Positions 25,192 through 37,270 of a DNA stretch of 64,000 bases are shown piece by piece. Source of the stretch: Billgrantia ethanolica (GTDB lineage: Bacteria > Pseudomonadota > Gammaproteobacteria > Pseudomonadales > Halomonadaceae); contig NZ_JABFTX010000005.1 in NCBI RefSeq assembly GCF_021404305.1, positions 62,001 to 126,000 of the forward strand, given 5' to 3'. The stretch's first letter is position 1. The number at the start of each line of letters is the position of its first letter. The notes below the pieces were generated by a model. The model was not told the DNA's origin. It saw only the letters and a list, made by a program, of their open reading frames with translations, and made no database searches. The position numbers and the translations under genes are program-made.

Positions 25192-26525
25192 ATCATCCTA
25201 TCGAACGCCTGGCGAGCTCGGCGGACGAGTGGCAGCACCGGCCACTGGCCCCTGAGATGGAGTGGGCGACGCGCAGAGCGCTGCTGGACTGGTTTGCCAC
25301 CACGCTGCCCGGTACCCGCCATGAACCTGCCACGCTGCTCTCCCAGGCGTTTGCTGCCACGCGCGGCGCCGGTAAGGCCGTGTGCTACGTGGATGGACTG
25401 CACAGTGCGCCCAGGTACGCCGCCTTGTTGAACGCCACTGCCAGCCATACGGTCGAGTTCGACGATATCTTCAAGGATGGCGGCTATCACCCCGGCAGCT
25501 CCACCATTGCTGCGGCACTTGCCGTTGCCCAGAACACCGGCGTATCGCGCGAACGGCTGCACCGCGCCATCGTCGGCGGCTACGAAGTCGGCTGTCGTAT
25601 CGCCTTGGCGGTCCAGCCGAGCCATTACACCTTCTGGCATACCTCGGCCACGGTGGGGACCATCGGCGCGGCGGTGTCCACGGCAATGCTGCTGGGAGCA
25701 AGCCGACAGCAGATCGCCCACGCCATCGCGCTTGCGAGCAGCTTCGCCGGCGGGCATCAGCAGAACCTGCAGGGCGAAGGCATGGCCAAGCCCCTGCATG
25801 CCGGCCATGCAGCGGACGCCGGGCTCATGGCCGGCATGGCTGCAGCCCATGGTGTGACGGCATCGCTGGACAGCCTGCATGCGCCCAACGGCTTCGCTGC
25901 GGCGACCAGCGACTCCACGGGGAACTGGGAGGTCGCTCTGGAAGGTATCGGCAGTTGGACGCCCATCACGCGAATGACGATCAAGAATCATGGATGCTGT
26001 GGGCACATCTTCCCGGCGCTCGATGGCTTGAAAGTGCTGCGGGAAAGAGAGGGCATACCGATCGAGCGGATTCAGAGCATCCATATCGAGGGGTATGGCG
26101 CCACCTACTCGATGTGCAATCGGCCCGAGCCTGTCTCCGCGCAGGAAGCCAGGTTCAGCATTCAGTACTGCATTGCCGTCTTTTTGATTACCGGGAAGGT
26201 CAGGTTGCAGGCATTCGAGCGCTCAATGCTGAGTGATGCACGGGTGCGCGACCTGATGAAAAGGGTGACGGTAGCCGAAAGAGAGGATATTGCGGCGCAG
26301 TACCCGGCGAAGCGGATGGCTAACATCATCGTGATGACCGATGACGGCCAGGAATACCACCATATGCAGAGGGTGCGCAAGGGAGATCCCGAAGAGCCCA
26401 TGTCGGATGACGAACTCATCGAAAAGTATGATGAGCTGACGGCGGGAATCCTTTCGCAACGTCGGCTTGAAGAGATTAAGAACGACATTCTGTGGGGCGA
26501 CGGCCTGCCCGCCGAGCCTGAATAG
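25188..26525 (+). CDS. MmgE/PrpD family protein
   Basis: A 445-residue member of the 2-methylcitrate dehydratase fold family. Family motifs seen are TASHTVEFDDIFKDGGYHPGSS (about residues 83-104, the HxxEFDD-type catalytic segment) and the helical GEGMAKPLHAGHAADAGLMA block near 200. The family includes 2-methylcitrate dehydratase, cis-aconitate decarboxylase and iminodisuccinate epimerase, so the reaction could be dehydration, decarboxylation or isomerisation of a tri- or dicarboxylate. Start overlaps the CoA-transferase stop. Coupling to a CoA-transferase and a tripartite tricarboxylate receptor suggests a carboxylate-degradation pathway and not the propionate methylcitrate cycle, whose prpB and prpC are absent here. 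Confidence 0.85.
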   Translation: MNHPIERLASSADEWQHRPLAPEMEWATRRALLDWFATTLPGTRHEPATLLSQAFAATRGAGKAVCYVDGLHSAPRYAALLNATASHTVEFDDIFKDGGYHPGSSTIAAALAVAQNTGVSRERLHRAIVGGYEVGCRIALAVQPSHYTFWHTSATVGTIGAAVSTAMLLGASRQQIAHAIALASSFAGGHQQNLQGEGMAKPLHAGHAADAGLMAGMAAAHGVTASLDSLHAPNGFAAATSDSTGNWEVALEGIGSWTPITRMTIKNHGCCGHIFPALDGLKVLREREGIPIERIQSIHIEGYGATYSMCNRPEPVSAQEARFSIQYCIAVFLITGKVRLQAFERSMLSDARVRDLMKRVTVAEREDIAAQYPAKRMANIIVMTDDGQEYHHMQRVRKGDPEEPMSDDELIEKYDELTAGILSQRRLEEIKNDILWGDGLPAEPE

Positions 26526-26659
26526 CCTTCTAGCATTCGATAAACCAAAGGTTGGCCAAGCACCAATTTATGGTCAGTGGCTGGCTGCTAAGGGGTATGC
26601 CAGTATCGAATTGCAGCTAAAAAATAAATATGGTGTTGCTATATAAAGGAGAGCACGAC

Positions 26660-27652
26660 GTGAAAAAATACCATGGCTCATCTTCGCTCAAGAAATATTG
26701 CTTCGCTTCTTTCTTGTCATTGTCTATCGCACTGGGTTTTAGTGCGACTTCTACCGCAGATGAAGGTGAGTGGCGCCCTGAAGGGCCTGTCAGAATCATT
26801 ATGCACACGAGTGCCGGTGGCTCGGCAGATGTATTCATTCGTACCGTGGCGGAGTCGCTGGAGCCGAAGATAGGGCAAACCATTGCGGTCATCAACTCGC
26901 CGGGGGGCGCAGGTGCGACCCAGATGGCAAGAGTCAGGTCTGCGAACCCGGATGGGCTGACGCTGGCGGTGAACACCCTGTCCCACTTTACCGGCATGCT
27001 GACCAACCTCAAGGGTACGTTTTCCATCGAGGATTTTAGCTGGATAGCCACCGCTCAGTCGGATCCCAACCTGATATGGACCAGAACCGGATCGGACATC
27101 GAGGACATCAACGATCTGGTCGAAGAGGCCAGAGCGCGGGATGGCAGGGTCGCCGTAGGCGGCTTCGGGCCAGTGGGGTCGACACAGCATATTGCACTGC
27201 GGATGTTGGAAAAGGCCGCCGATGTCGAGTTCGAGTGGGTGGCGTTCAATTCGACCCCCGATATTGTTGCCGCCGTACTGGGCGGACATGTCGACGTGGG
27301 CATGTCGAACCTGAGCGGGGCCCAGGCCTACTTCGAGGCAGGGCGCTTGCAAGGGTTGGGCGTACACGGAGCGGAGCGAGTGGACGGGCTCGACGACGTC
27401 GCCACGCTGGAAGAGCAAGGCTTCGACGTCGACTCCAGTTGGGTGCAGGTACGCGGGATATTCGGTCCTGCCGGCATGCCGATGGAGCTGCAGCAGCAGA
27501 TCGCCGATGCCTTCCATGAGGCGATGCGTAGCGAACACTACCAAAACTACGCTCGCAACGCCGGTGTTACCGACACCTGGATGGGACCGGAAGAGTATAC
27601 CGCTTTTGCCCATCAAATCAGCGAGGTGGCAAAGGCCCAGTTGGAAGAATAA
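26660..27652 (+). CDS. Tripartite tricarboxylate transporter receptor (TctC/Bug family)
   Basis: A 330-residue periplasmic binding protein with a signal peptide (about residues 1-33, ending SATSTADEGEW). Bug-family motifs seen are PVRIIMHTSAGGSADVFIRT, GQTIAVINSPGGAGATQMARV and LGGHVDVGMSNL. The start is GTG at 26660 with AAAGGAG 9 bases upstream. It is separated from its likely membrane partners TctB and TctA (33035-35050) by three catabolic genes. The substrate is presumably that of the CaiB/PrpD pathway. The family binds carboxylates by contact with both carboxyl oxygens in a loop near the PGG motif. Confidence 0.85.
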   Translation: MKKYHGSSSLKKYCFASFLSLSIALGFSATSTADEGEWRPEGPVRIIMHTSAGGSADVFIRTVAESLEPKIGQTIAVINSPGGAGATQMARVRSANPDGLTLAVNTLSHFTGMLTNLKGTFSIEDFSWIATAQSDPNLIWTRTGSDIEDINDLVEEARARDGRVAVGGFGPVGSTQHIALRMLEKAADVEFEWVAFNSTPDIVAAVLGGHVDVGMSNLSGAQAYFEAGRLQGLGVHGAERVDGLDDVATLEEQGFDVDSSWVQVRGIFGPAGMPMELQQQIADAFHEAMRSEHYQNYARNAGVTDTWMGPEEYTAFAHQISEVAKAQLEE

Positions 27653-28000
27653 ACAGACTTCGTATATTCGCTGAGTAATGTGTCAGTGTGGAAACGCTCT
27701 CGCATTGCTCAGCCCCTCACGGAAGGCATGTTTGGTCGTCAAGTCAATACTATTTGAGTCGTTTTTTGGCGGCGGATGAAAGTAACGTCCTAGTGACTAA
27801 TTAATTCCAGTATATAAGTAATGCCAAGTGCCAAAGGAATGCAAATGATCAGGTGCTTAAGCAATGCAAGACCGTCATTGGTTTCTTTGTATTGGCAATG
27901 ATATCTCGGTGAGCGGTCCGACAATGTTGCATCAAGACTGTCCTGCTTGGTCTTGGGGCTGGTGCCGATATTGTGATGCCCTCTCCAGAAGGAGTGTTTT
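27653..28000. other. Intergenic stretch, no gene recognised
   Basis: About 350 AT-richer bases between the receptor gene and the PaaG-like crotonase. Short direct repeats (AATGCCAAGTGCC and similar) are seen but no clear promoter, terminator or operator. Confidence 0.4.
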
Positions 28001-28798
28001 ATGAGTCAACCTGAGTTGGTTATCCGCACGGTCGACAACGGTATCGCCCTGCTGACGCTGAACCGTCCCGACAAGCGTAACGCCATGAGCGATGCCATGC
28101 GGGCCGAGCTGGTCGAGCACTTGCTTTCGATCCGTGGCGATCGCGCCATTCGCGCTTTGGTCATTACCGGGAATGGCAAGGGTTTTTGTGCCGGCGGCGA
28201 CATCGCAGGCATGAAAACACGGATGGAGGCGGATCCGGCGACGGTGGGATTCAACGGCTGGGAGCGCCAGCAGGGCGTCCACTATGCCGCTAGCCTGCTG
28301 CTGAACCTGCCGATTCCCACCGTGGCGGCTGTGAACGGTGCGGCGGCTGGGCTGGGCGCGGATCTGGCGCTCTCCTGTGACTTCGTCGTGGCATCCGAGC
28401 ATGCCCACTTCACCTGGGCCTACATCGCCCGTGGGCTGGTGCCGGATGGCGGCGGCATGTACTTCCTGCCCCGTCGTGTCGGCCTGGCGCGTGCCAAGGC
28501 GCTGATCTTCAGCGGTCGTCGTGTGAATGCCGAAGAGGCCTTGCGACTGGGCATTGCGGACCAGCTTTGCAACGCCGACGAGCTGTTGAGCTCGGCCCAG
28601 GCCATGGCGGACGAGATGAGCAGCGGCTCGCGTACGGCCATCGCGCTGACCAAATCGGTCATCAACAAGAGCTACGAGATGTCCGAGCACCAGGTGTTCG
28701 CCGAGGGCAGCAAGGCGCAGGGTATCTGTTACACCTCACAAGAGCATCGCGGCTCGGTGCAGGCCTTTCTCGATCGCATGAAGGAGGCCCAGCAGTGA
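28001..28798 (+). CDS. Crotonase-family enzyme, PaaG-like isomerase type
   Basis: A 265-residue crotonase with the oxyanion-hole segment GFCAGGDIAGM near residue 65 and NGAAAGLGADLALSCDF near 110-125. The two glutamates of true enoyl-CoA hydratases are absent. The first position reads GADLA where GCELA is usual, and the second region reads AYIARGLVPDGGGMYFLPR where PE..LG..PGAGG is usual. GLVPDxGG...LPR is the pattern of PaaG-type isomerases, in which that Asp is the catalytic acid/base. It is therefore more likely an isomerase than a hydratase. GAAGGAG precedes the ATG, and its stop overlaps the GTG start of the acyl-CoA synthetase. Confidence 0.82.
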   Translation: MSQPELVIRTVDNGIALLTLNRPDKRNAMSDAMRAELVEHLLSIRGDRAIRALVITGNGKGFCAGGDIAGMKTRMEADPATVGFNGWERQQGVHYAASLLLNLPIPTVAAVNGAAAGLGADLALSCDFVVASEHAHFTWAYIARGLVPDGGGMYFLPRRVGLARAKALIFSGRRVNAEEALRLGIADQLCNADELLSSAQAMADEMSSGSRTAIALTKSVINKSYEMSEHQVFAEGSKAQGICYTSQEHRGSVQAFLDRMKEAQQ

Positions 28799-30901
28799 AC
28801 CCGATCGATGCCCTCCTCAATCCGCGCAGCATTGCGGTGATCGGCGCTTCCGCCGATCCAAAGAAGACATCGGGTCTGCCCGTGTCTTACCTGATCAAGC
28901 ACGGCTTCGCAGGGCCGATCTATCCGGTCAATCCCAAGGCCGACGAGATTCAGGGTCTCACCTGCTACCCGAACGTGGAGGCGCTGCCGGAGGCCCCGGA
29001 TGTCGGCCTGGTGCTGCTCAATGCCAAGCGCAGCATCGATGCGGTTCGCGGACTGGCGCAACTGGGCTGCAAGGCCGCGGTGGTGCTCGCCAGCGGCTAT
29101 GCGGAGGCGGGAGAAGAGGGCCAGGATCTTCAGGCACAGCTGAAGGAGGCCGCCGGCTCCATGCGCATCCTGGGGCCGAACACCATCGGTTTGGTCAACC
29201 TGACCGCTGGCATCCCCCTTTCGGCCAGCGGGGCGCTGGAGGTCAGCGAGCTGCCTGCCGGCAGCGTGGCGGTGGTCTCGCAGAGCGGCGGCATCCTGGG
29301 GGCGCTACTCTCGCGTGCGGCGGGCCGCGGCATCGGTCTCTCATCGCTCATCTCCACCAGCAACGAGGTGGACCTGGAAGTGAGCGACTTCGTCGAGTAC
29401 CTGATCGACGATCCCAGCACCAAGGTGATTGCGCTCTACTTGGAGAGCATTCGTCACCCGGGGCGCTTCCGTGAAGTGGCACTGAGGGCCCGCGAAGCAG
29501 GCAAGCCGCTGGTGGTGTTCAAGATCGGCCGCTCCGAGGCGGGAGCCAGTGCCGCCAGCTCGCACACCGGTGCGCTGGCGGGAGAAGACCGTGTCTACGA
29601 TGCCTTCTTCCGTGAGCTGGGCGTCATTCGCGTCAACACCTTCGACGAATTCCTCGACGTGCCCGCCGTACTGGTGGCCGGGCGCAAGCTGGCGGGGCGC
29701 CGCGTCGCCGTGCTGACCTCTACCGGCGGCGCCGGTACCCTCATCGCCGACAGCCTGGGCATCAATGGCTTCGAGACGCCAGCGCCGGATCAGGCCACCG
29801 CGGAGCAACTGCGCGCCCTGCAGGGCGATACGCCAACGGCACTCGACCGCAACCCCATCGACGTGACCCTGGCGGGGCTGCAGCCCGATCTGCTGCGGCA
29901 AGCGATTCGCATCCTGCTCGCAAGCGACAGCTACGATGCCCTGATCGTGATCATTGGCTCTTCGGGCCTGGCCATGCCGGACCTGGTGGTCGGCGCGATC
30001 AGCGACAGCCTGGGTGCCAGCGACAAGCCGGTGCTGGCCTATGTCAGCCCCTATGCGCCGAACACGCTGCAGCGCCTGAATCGCGCGGCCATACCCGGCT
30101 TCAGCTCGCCGGAAAGCTGCAGCGCCGTGCTGGAAGCGCTGTACGTCACCAGCCGGCCGCTGAGCGCTGAAGGCAGCCTGCCGAGCGTTCCGCTGCCCGA
30201 TGTGAGCGGCCTGCCTGAGGGTGCGCTCGATGAGGTGGCCGCCAAGCGGCTGTTCTCAGCGGCCGGCATTGCCGTACCGGCGAGCCGCGTCGTGCACACC
30301 CGTGAGGAAGCCGAGCATGCCGCCAGTGAAGTGGGGGCGCCGGTCGTGCTGAAGGTGCTGGATGCCAACCTGCTGCACAAGAGCGACATCGGCGGCGTGG
30401 CACTGCACCTGAATGCCGAGACCATCGGCGATCGCCTGGAGCAGATGGCGCATCAGGTGGAGTCCCACGTGGGACGCCGCCCCGAAGCCTACCTGGTGGA
30501 GGTGATGGTGTCGGGCGGCCATGAGCTGATCCTGGGCGCCAATCGCGATGCCCTGGGCACGGCCATTCTGCTGGGGGCCGGTGGCGTCACGGCCGAGCTG
30601 TTCAAGGACACCGCCATCCGGCTGTTACCGATGCAGGGCGGCCTCACGCTGGAACAGGCCAGGGAGATGATGCAGCAGTTGACCACCTGGCCTCTGCTCG
30701 ACGGTTATCGCGGTGCAGCGCGTCGCGATACCGAAGCGCTGGCGCAGGCGATCGTCAATTTCTCCGCCCTGATGGCAGCGCTGGGCGACCGCGTTGTGAC
30801 CTCGGAAATCAACCCGCTGTTCGTTATGCCGGAAGGGCAGGGCGTGGTGGCGGCGGATGCGGTGCTCGTCCTCGACGAGGGTCGCGGGGAGGGTAGCTCC
30901 C

Positions 30902-30909
<8 letters not shown>
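28795..30909 (+). CDS. ADP-forming acyl-CoA synthetase (fused alpha-beta, acetate-CoA ligase type)
   Basis: A 704-residue NDP-forming acyl-CoA synthetase. The order is a CoA-binding Rossmann domain (residues 1-130, SIAVIGASADPKKTSGLPVSYL in outline), a succinyl-CoA-ligase-like domain with a phospho-His loop (SHTGALAGEDRVYDAFF near 255-275) and a C-terminal ATP-grasp domain (from about 480, AKRLFSAAGIAVP; GGVALHLNAE). It interconverts an acyl-CoA, ADP and phosphate with the acid, CoA and ATP, so it can capture energy from the pathway end product or activate the substrate. The start is GTG at 28795, coupled to the upstream stop and preceded by AAGGAGG. The longer frame from 28567 overlaps the crotonase and is rejected. 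Confidence 0.87.
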
Positions 30910-32980
<2,071 letters not shown>

Positions 32981-33034
32981 CGGCTTCATGTCGAGTATCG
33001 AAAGAAAAAACTATAACAGATCAGGAGGCCGCCA

Positions 33035-33532
33035 ATGAGTGATTTGTCCCATGATGCCAATGCCAAAGACGACGTCGTTTCGGAGCTTAGGCTGAAGAAA
33101 AAGTGGCTCGAGATATTCGTCTATGTGGTGCTTTTTCTCGTCAATGCTTTCTATTTCAAGGAGGCCTTGGAGCTTCCCGGTGCGGCGCGTGGAGTCGGAG
33201 CCGGTGGGTTTCCTGTCCTTGTTTCCCTGTTGATCGGCGTATCGCTGGTTGCGCTCATCCTCGTATCCCTCATTGCGGCACCAAAGAATGACGCCGACGC
33301 CTACGTGACGGTCAGTCGACCGGTGCAAGTCGCACTGACCATCGCCGTCATGTTCGTCCTGGTGCTCTCCTTCCGGGCGATAGGGCCTCTTGTCGGTATC
33401 GCGCTACTCGCGCTCCTGCTGATGTGGCTAGGCGGCGAAAGGCGCTATCTGCTGCTGTTCAGCCTGCCACCGTTGCTATCCGCCGGTATCTACGTCCTCT
33501 TCGTGCTGGTGCTTGGCGTCTACTTCGACTGA
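33035..33532 (+). CDS. TctB-type small membrane subunit
   Basis: A 165-residue protein with four hydrophobic segments (roughly 26-44, 60-82, 100-122 and 130-160), the topology of TctB, the small subunit of tripartite tricarboxylate transporters. The motif GAARGVGAGGFPVLVS between the first two segments fits the family. It is preceded by AGGAGG and followed at once by TctA. Confidence 0.85.
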   Translation: MSDLSHDANAKDDVVSELRLKKKWLEIFVYVVLFLVNAFYFKEALELPGAARGVGAGGFPVLVSLLIGVSLVALILVSLIAAPKNDADAYVTVSRPVQVALTIAVMFVLVLSFRAIGPLVGIALLALLLMWLGGERRYLLLFSLPPLLSAGIYVLFVLVLGVYFD

Positions 33533-33541
33533 GGTGTGATG

Positions 33542-35050
33542 ATGATCGACAATCTTCTGATAGGCCTCGATGCCTTCACCAATCCGATGGTCCCCCTCGG
33601 CCTCGTCGCGGGCGCTCTCATCGGCTATCTGATCGGTGCCATCCCCGGCTTGGGGCCCAGCCTGGGCATCGCATTGATGATTCCCTTTACCTACGGCATG
33701 GATCCCATCGTTTCCATCGTCATGCTGGTCGCGCTGTTTGCCGCGGCCGAGTACGGCGGTGCCATCTCGGGCATTCTGCTCAACTCTCCCGGCACGGCGG
33801 CGGCGGTGGCAACGGCCTGGGATGGTTACCCGTTGACCAAGCAGGGAAAGACGGGGATTGCGCTGAACATCTCCATCGTTTCTTCAGGCGTAGGCATTTT
33901 CGCCAGCGCCATTCTGCTGTTCCTGACCGCCGTTCCCCTCTCGGAATATGCGCTGAATTTCGGCCCTACGGCCTACTTCGCACTCGCGCTGCTTGGGTTG
34001 AGCCTGGTATCCAGCCTGTCTTCCGGTTCGATGTGGAAGGGCGCCCTGGCGATGGGGATCGGGCTGGCCCTGGCCACCATCGGCCTGGATACCCAAACGG
34101 GGGTGCCGCGTTTCAGCTACCATCCCGACTTCTTCGAGGGGCTGCCGCTGGTTCCTGCTCTATTGGGTCTTTTCGCTCTCTCCGAAGTCCTTTACATGAT
34201 CGAGGCGGGGGCCAGCAACAAGACCAAGAACCAGCCGATGAGCGGTATCCTGGCAGTGCCCTTGAAATCGTTCTACAAGATGAAGACGCTGTTCTTGCGG
34301 AGCTCCATCATCGGCTATTTCGTCGGTGTGATACCCGGCGCGGGTGCTTCCGTCGGTTCCTTCGTCTCTTACGCCGTTGCCAAGCGCTTCTCCAAGCAGC
34401 CGGAAATGTTCGGTAAAGGCAGCTACGAGGGTATCGCTGCTTCGGAGACGGCGAACAACGCCTCGGTTTCCGGCTCCCTTGCGCCCATGCTGGCATTGGG
34501 CATTCCGGGCTCGGCCACTACGGCCATCATGATCGGCGCGCTCATGATTCACGGCATACAGCCCGGGCCCCTGCTGTTCACCACCAACCCGCAGATCCCC
34601 TATACGGTTTTCGTCTCGCTGTGGATCAGTGTGCCGATCATGGTGTTCATCGGCCTGGCGGGGGCTCGGTTCTGGGCCAAGGTGGCCGACATACCGCGTC
34701 CTGCCATCGCCGCCATCGTGGCTTCCATCAGCTTGATCGGCGCCTATGCCTCTGCAGGCTCGATGTTCCCGGTCTATGTGACCTTGGCCTTCGGCGTCAT
34801 CGGCTACCTGCTGCGCAAGACCAATATCCCCCTGGCCCCGATCATTCTGGCACTGGTATTGGGCGATATGCTGGAAACGAACCTGCGTCGTGCACTTTCC
34901 ATCTCCAATGGCGATGTGACGACGTTTGTGACGAACCCGCTGAGTGCCACGCTGCTCGCGCTTGCGGTGCTGTCGTTCGTCTTGCCGGCGCTGGGTGCTT
35001 TCCGCAACAAGATCAAAGGATACCGTCGCCAGCGGCCCATCGTGAGATAG
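33542..35050 (+). CDS. TctA-type large membrane subunit
   Basis: A 502-residue permease subunit with about 12 membrane segments. Family signatures seen are GALIGYLIGAIPGLGPSLGIALMIPFTYGMDP near the N-terminus and the inverted-repeat counterpart IIGYFVGVIPGAGASVGSFVSYAVAKRFS near residue 255. AAEYGGAISGILLNSPGTAAAVAT and GSATTAIMIGALMIHGIQPGPLLF are also seen. The start at 33542 is chosen over two closely spaced upstream candidates because GAGG then has normal spacing. With TctB upstream and the receptor at 26660 it makes a complete carboxylate:cation symporter. Confidence 0.9.
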   Translation: MIDNLLIGLDAFTNPMVPLGLVAGALIGYLIGAIPGLGPSLGIALMIPFTYGMDPIVSIVMLVALFAAAEYGGAISGILLNSPGTAAAVATAWDGYPLTKQGKTGIALNISIVSSGVGIFASAILLFLTAVPLSEYALNFGPTAYFALALLGLSLVSSLSSGSMWKGALAMGIGLALATIGLDTQTGVPRFSYHPDFFEGLPLVPALLGLFALSEVLYMIEAGASNKTKNQPMSGILAVPLKSFYKMKTLFLRSSIIGYFVGVIPGAGASVGSFVSYAVAKRFSKQPEMFGKGSYEGIAASETANNASVSGSLAPMLALGIPGSATTAIMIGALMIHGIQPGPLLFTTNPQIPYTVFVSLWISVPIMVFIGLAGARFWAKVADIPRPAIAAIVASISLIGAYASAGSMFPVYVTLAFGVIGYLLRKTNIPLAPIILALVLGDMLETNLRRALSISNGDVTTFVTNPLSATLLALAVLSFVLPALGAFRNKIKGYRRQRPIVR

Positions 35051-35080
35051 AGGCGGGTGAGGAGGCGACCGATAAGGGGA

Positions 35081-35110
35081 GGGGTGGGCAGTGGCTGTGC
35101 CCGCCCCTTT
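35081..35110 (+). terminator. Rho-independent terminator after TctA
   Basis: GGGGTGGGCA, short loop, TGCCCGCCCC, then TTTAT; a 10-bp stem with one G-T pair. Confidence 0.75.
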
Positions 35111-35165
35111 ATGGTTGGTTCAGGAGTTCGGGCGTTCAGGCGTTCAGGAATAGGGATAGCATACG

Positions 35166-36359
35166 ATGCGGCAGGAGTTTGCGTGTATTTGCCTGAGCCT
35201 AGGCGTCGCCTTCCTCGTGCAAACGATGTTGCTGGTAGCCGTACCGCTGTCAGCCATCGAGCTGGGAGCAACGCCACTGGCCCTGGGGCTTCTGGTCAGT
35301 GCTCCGTACGTGTTACCGCTGTTCCTGGCGCTATCGTTTGGCTCGCTCGTCGCTCGCTGGGGGAGTACACGCCCCCTGCAGCTGGGTGCGGCGGGCATGG
35401 TGCTGGGGGCATGGCTGCTGGCCGCACTGCCTGGCTTCACAGGCCTGGTCGCAGGCCAGCTGGTGATTGGCCTGGCGCAGCTGATGATGATCATCTCGGC
35501 GCAAACGGCTGTCAGCTATTTCGGCAGGGGGACCAAGCTGGAGCGATACTTCGGCTGGTACACGACCTTTCTCTCCGTCGGCCAAATGCTCGGGCCCTTG
35601 CTGGCCGGGTGGATCATCGACCATCGGGGTGGTCCTGCGGGGGCCATCCACGCGGCTTTTCACATGTCTCTGGTCTCGCTGGTGGCGATCTTCATCTCCA
35701 ACAAGCGCAAGGGACATGGTGGCCTAAAGGAAAAAGTCGGCTTGCGAGTGGGGCTGACAAGGCAGTTGGCGCTGGTGAAGAACACGCATGGCGTCCAGCT
35801 ATCCATGATCGCTTCGCTCGCAGCGATGCTGGCGCTGGGTGCGCACTCCAGCTTCCTCCCCGTGTACCTGGAAAGCCTGGCGCTCACGGGCACCACGATC
35901 GGGATCATCGTCAGCCTGCGCGCATTTTCCTCAATGGCCATCAGGCCATTCACCAGCATGATCGTTCGTCTCTTCCGTGGACGTTACGCGACCATGGCAT
36001 TGACCATGGCTTTCATGGCCTCAGGCTTGCTGCTCACTGGCTTGGCAGGCGATTTTTACCTGTTGTGCTTCTTCGCCATTCTGGTAGGTGTCGGGGTGGG
36101 GTTGTCCCAGCCGCTCTCGATGGTGGTGATCGCCGAGGAGGTGCGCGAAGAGCAGAGAGCGCAAGCCTTGGCGATGCGCCTTATGGCCAACCGAGCCATG
36201 CAGTTCCTCGCACCTCTGCTCCTGGGGCTTGCCACGCAGCTCGCGGGCTTTACGTTGGCCTATTTCTTGTGCGGAGTTCTTTTGTTCGTGCACCTGGCGA
36301 TATTCCAATGGCTTCGGCATCGCCATGACAAGAGGCTCGTTCACGGGCTTTCTGAATGA
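35166..36359 (+). CDS. MFS transporter
   Basis: A 397-residue major facilitator protein with about 12 hydrophobic segments. A LVARWGSTRPLQLGAAGMVLG loop lies between segments 2 and 3 and LERYFGWYTTFLSVGQMLGPLLAGWI near the middle of the first half. A charged central loop (KGHGGLKEKVGLRVG) separates the halves. It follows the TctA terminator with its own weakly defined start (no strong ribosome binding site). It is convergent with the LysR gene 26 bases away. It may import or export a pathway compound; substrate unknown. Confidence 0.85.
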   Translation: MRQEFACICLSLGVAFLVQTMLLVAVPLSAIELGATPLALGLLVSAPYVLPLFLALSFGSLVARWGSTRPLQLGAAGMVLGAWLLAALPGFTGLVAGQLVIGLAQLMMIISAQTAVSYFGRGTKLERYFGWYTTFLSVGQMLGPLLAGWIIDHRGGPAGAIHAAFHMSLVSLVAIFISNKRKGHGGLKEKVGLRVGLTRQLALVKNTHGVQLSMIASLAAMLALGAHSSFLPVYLESLALTGTTIGIIVSLRAFSSMAIRPFTSMIVRLFRGRYATMALTMAFMASGLLLTGLAGDFYLLCFFAILVGVGVGLSQPLSMVVIAEEVREEQRAQALAMRLMANRAMQFLAPLLLGLATQLAGFTLAYFLCGVLLFVHLAIFQWLRHRHDKRLVHGLSE

Positions 36360-36385
36360 CAGGCGGGTTTTCCAACAAGATTCTG

Positions 36386-37270
36386 TCAGAGCGGCTGGTC
36401 TATCATGCCTCTCATCCACTCCAGGAATTTGAGCAATGCATCCGAAGGGCGGGCATCCTTCGGCCAGGTCAAGTAATAGGCCTCGCCCGTCTTGCAGATG
36501 AAGTCCGATAGTGCCACGAAGCTACCGTCTTGCAGCTGACGTTCGACGAAGACCTTGATGGCAATAGCGCAGCCTATGTCCATCGAGGCGGCTTCATAGG
36601 CCAGCGCGGAGGTGTCGAATTTTATCCCCATATCTGGATCTGCCTGGTGCCCGCTTGCCTCGATCCACGCCTTCCAGTCATCGGGCCGTGCCGTCGAGTG
36701 CAGCAGACGAACTCGAGAAATGGCGTCTTTCTCCAATTGCTCGGTTGCCCACAATGAGGCCGATACGATCGGGACCAGCTCGATGTCGACCAGCTTTTCC
36801 GCGTGCAGGCCTGGCCAGTCTCCATGCCCCGAACGAATGGCTGCATCCACGTTCTGCATGCTGAAGTCGACGGGCTTCAATGACGACGACAATTTGACTT
36901 CCAGCAATGGGTTCTTCTTGTGGAAGTCTGCCAGTCTAGGTATCAGCCAGCGCTGGGAAAACGTGGTGTAGGACTGTATCGAAAGCGTGTCTCGCTGATT
37001 TCGGCGCGATACTTTCTTCGTGGCTTTTTCTATGTCCTGAAAGGCTTGCTTTACGCCCTCGTAGAGTTCAGCGCCTTCCTGGGTAAGCTCTATGCCGCGA
37101 TGCAGGCGAGTGAACAAGGCGACACCAAGATAATCTTCCAGCACCTTGACCTGTCGGCTAACGGCAACTTGCGATACATGGAGCTCGTCGGCGGCACGAG
37201 TGAGGCTGCGTAAGCGAGCGGCGACCTCAAACGTTCTTAGCGGGTTTAGAGGTGGTAGTGGGTGGCTCAT
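36386..37270 (-). CDS. LysR-family regulator, GcvA-like
   Basis: A 294-residue LysR regulator of the GcvA subgroup: PLPPLNPLRTFEVAARLRSLTRAADELHVSQVAVSRQVKVLE is the family's N-terminal helix-turn-helix stretch in outline, followed by LTQEGAELYEGV. The C-terminal effector domain is complete. It lies at the end of the CaiB/PrpD/tripartite-transporter block on the opposite strand and is the best candidate to control it; a T-N11-A type inverted repeat sits before the first gene of that block at 23908. Confidence 0.88.
   Translation of the reverse strand: MSHPLPPLNPLRTFEVAARLRSLTRAADELHVSQVAVSRQVKVLEDYLGVALFTRLHRGIELTQEGAELYEGVKQAFQDIEKATKKVSRRNQRDTLSIQSYTTFSQRWLIPRLADFHKKNPLLEVKLSSSLKPVDFSMQNVDAAIRSGHGDWPGLHAEKLVDIELVPIVSASLWATEQLEKDAISRVRLLHSTARPDDWKAWIEASGHQADPDMGIKFDTSALAYEAASMDIGCAIAIKVFVERQLQDGSFVALSDFICKTGEAYYLTWPKDARPSDALLKFLEWMRGMIDQPL

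Noticed and set aside
25188..26525. Naming the MmgE/PrpD gene prpD (methylcitrate dehydratase)
   Set aside because: prpB and prpC are absent and the neighbours are CoA-transferase and transporter genes; the family covers several reactions.
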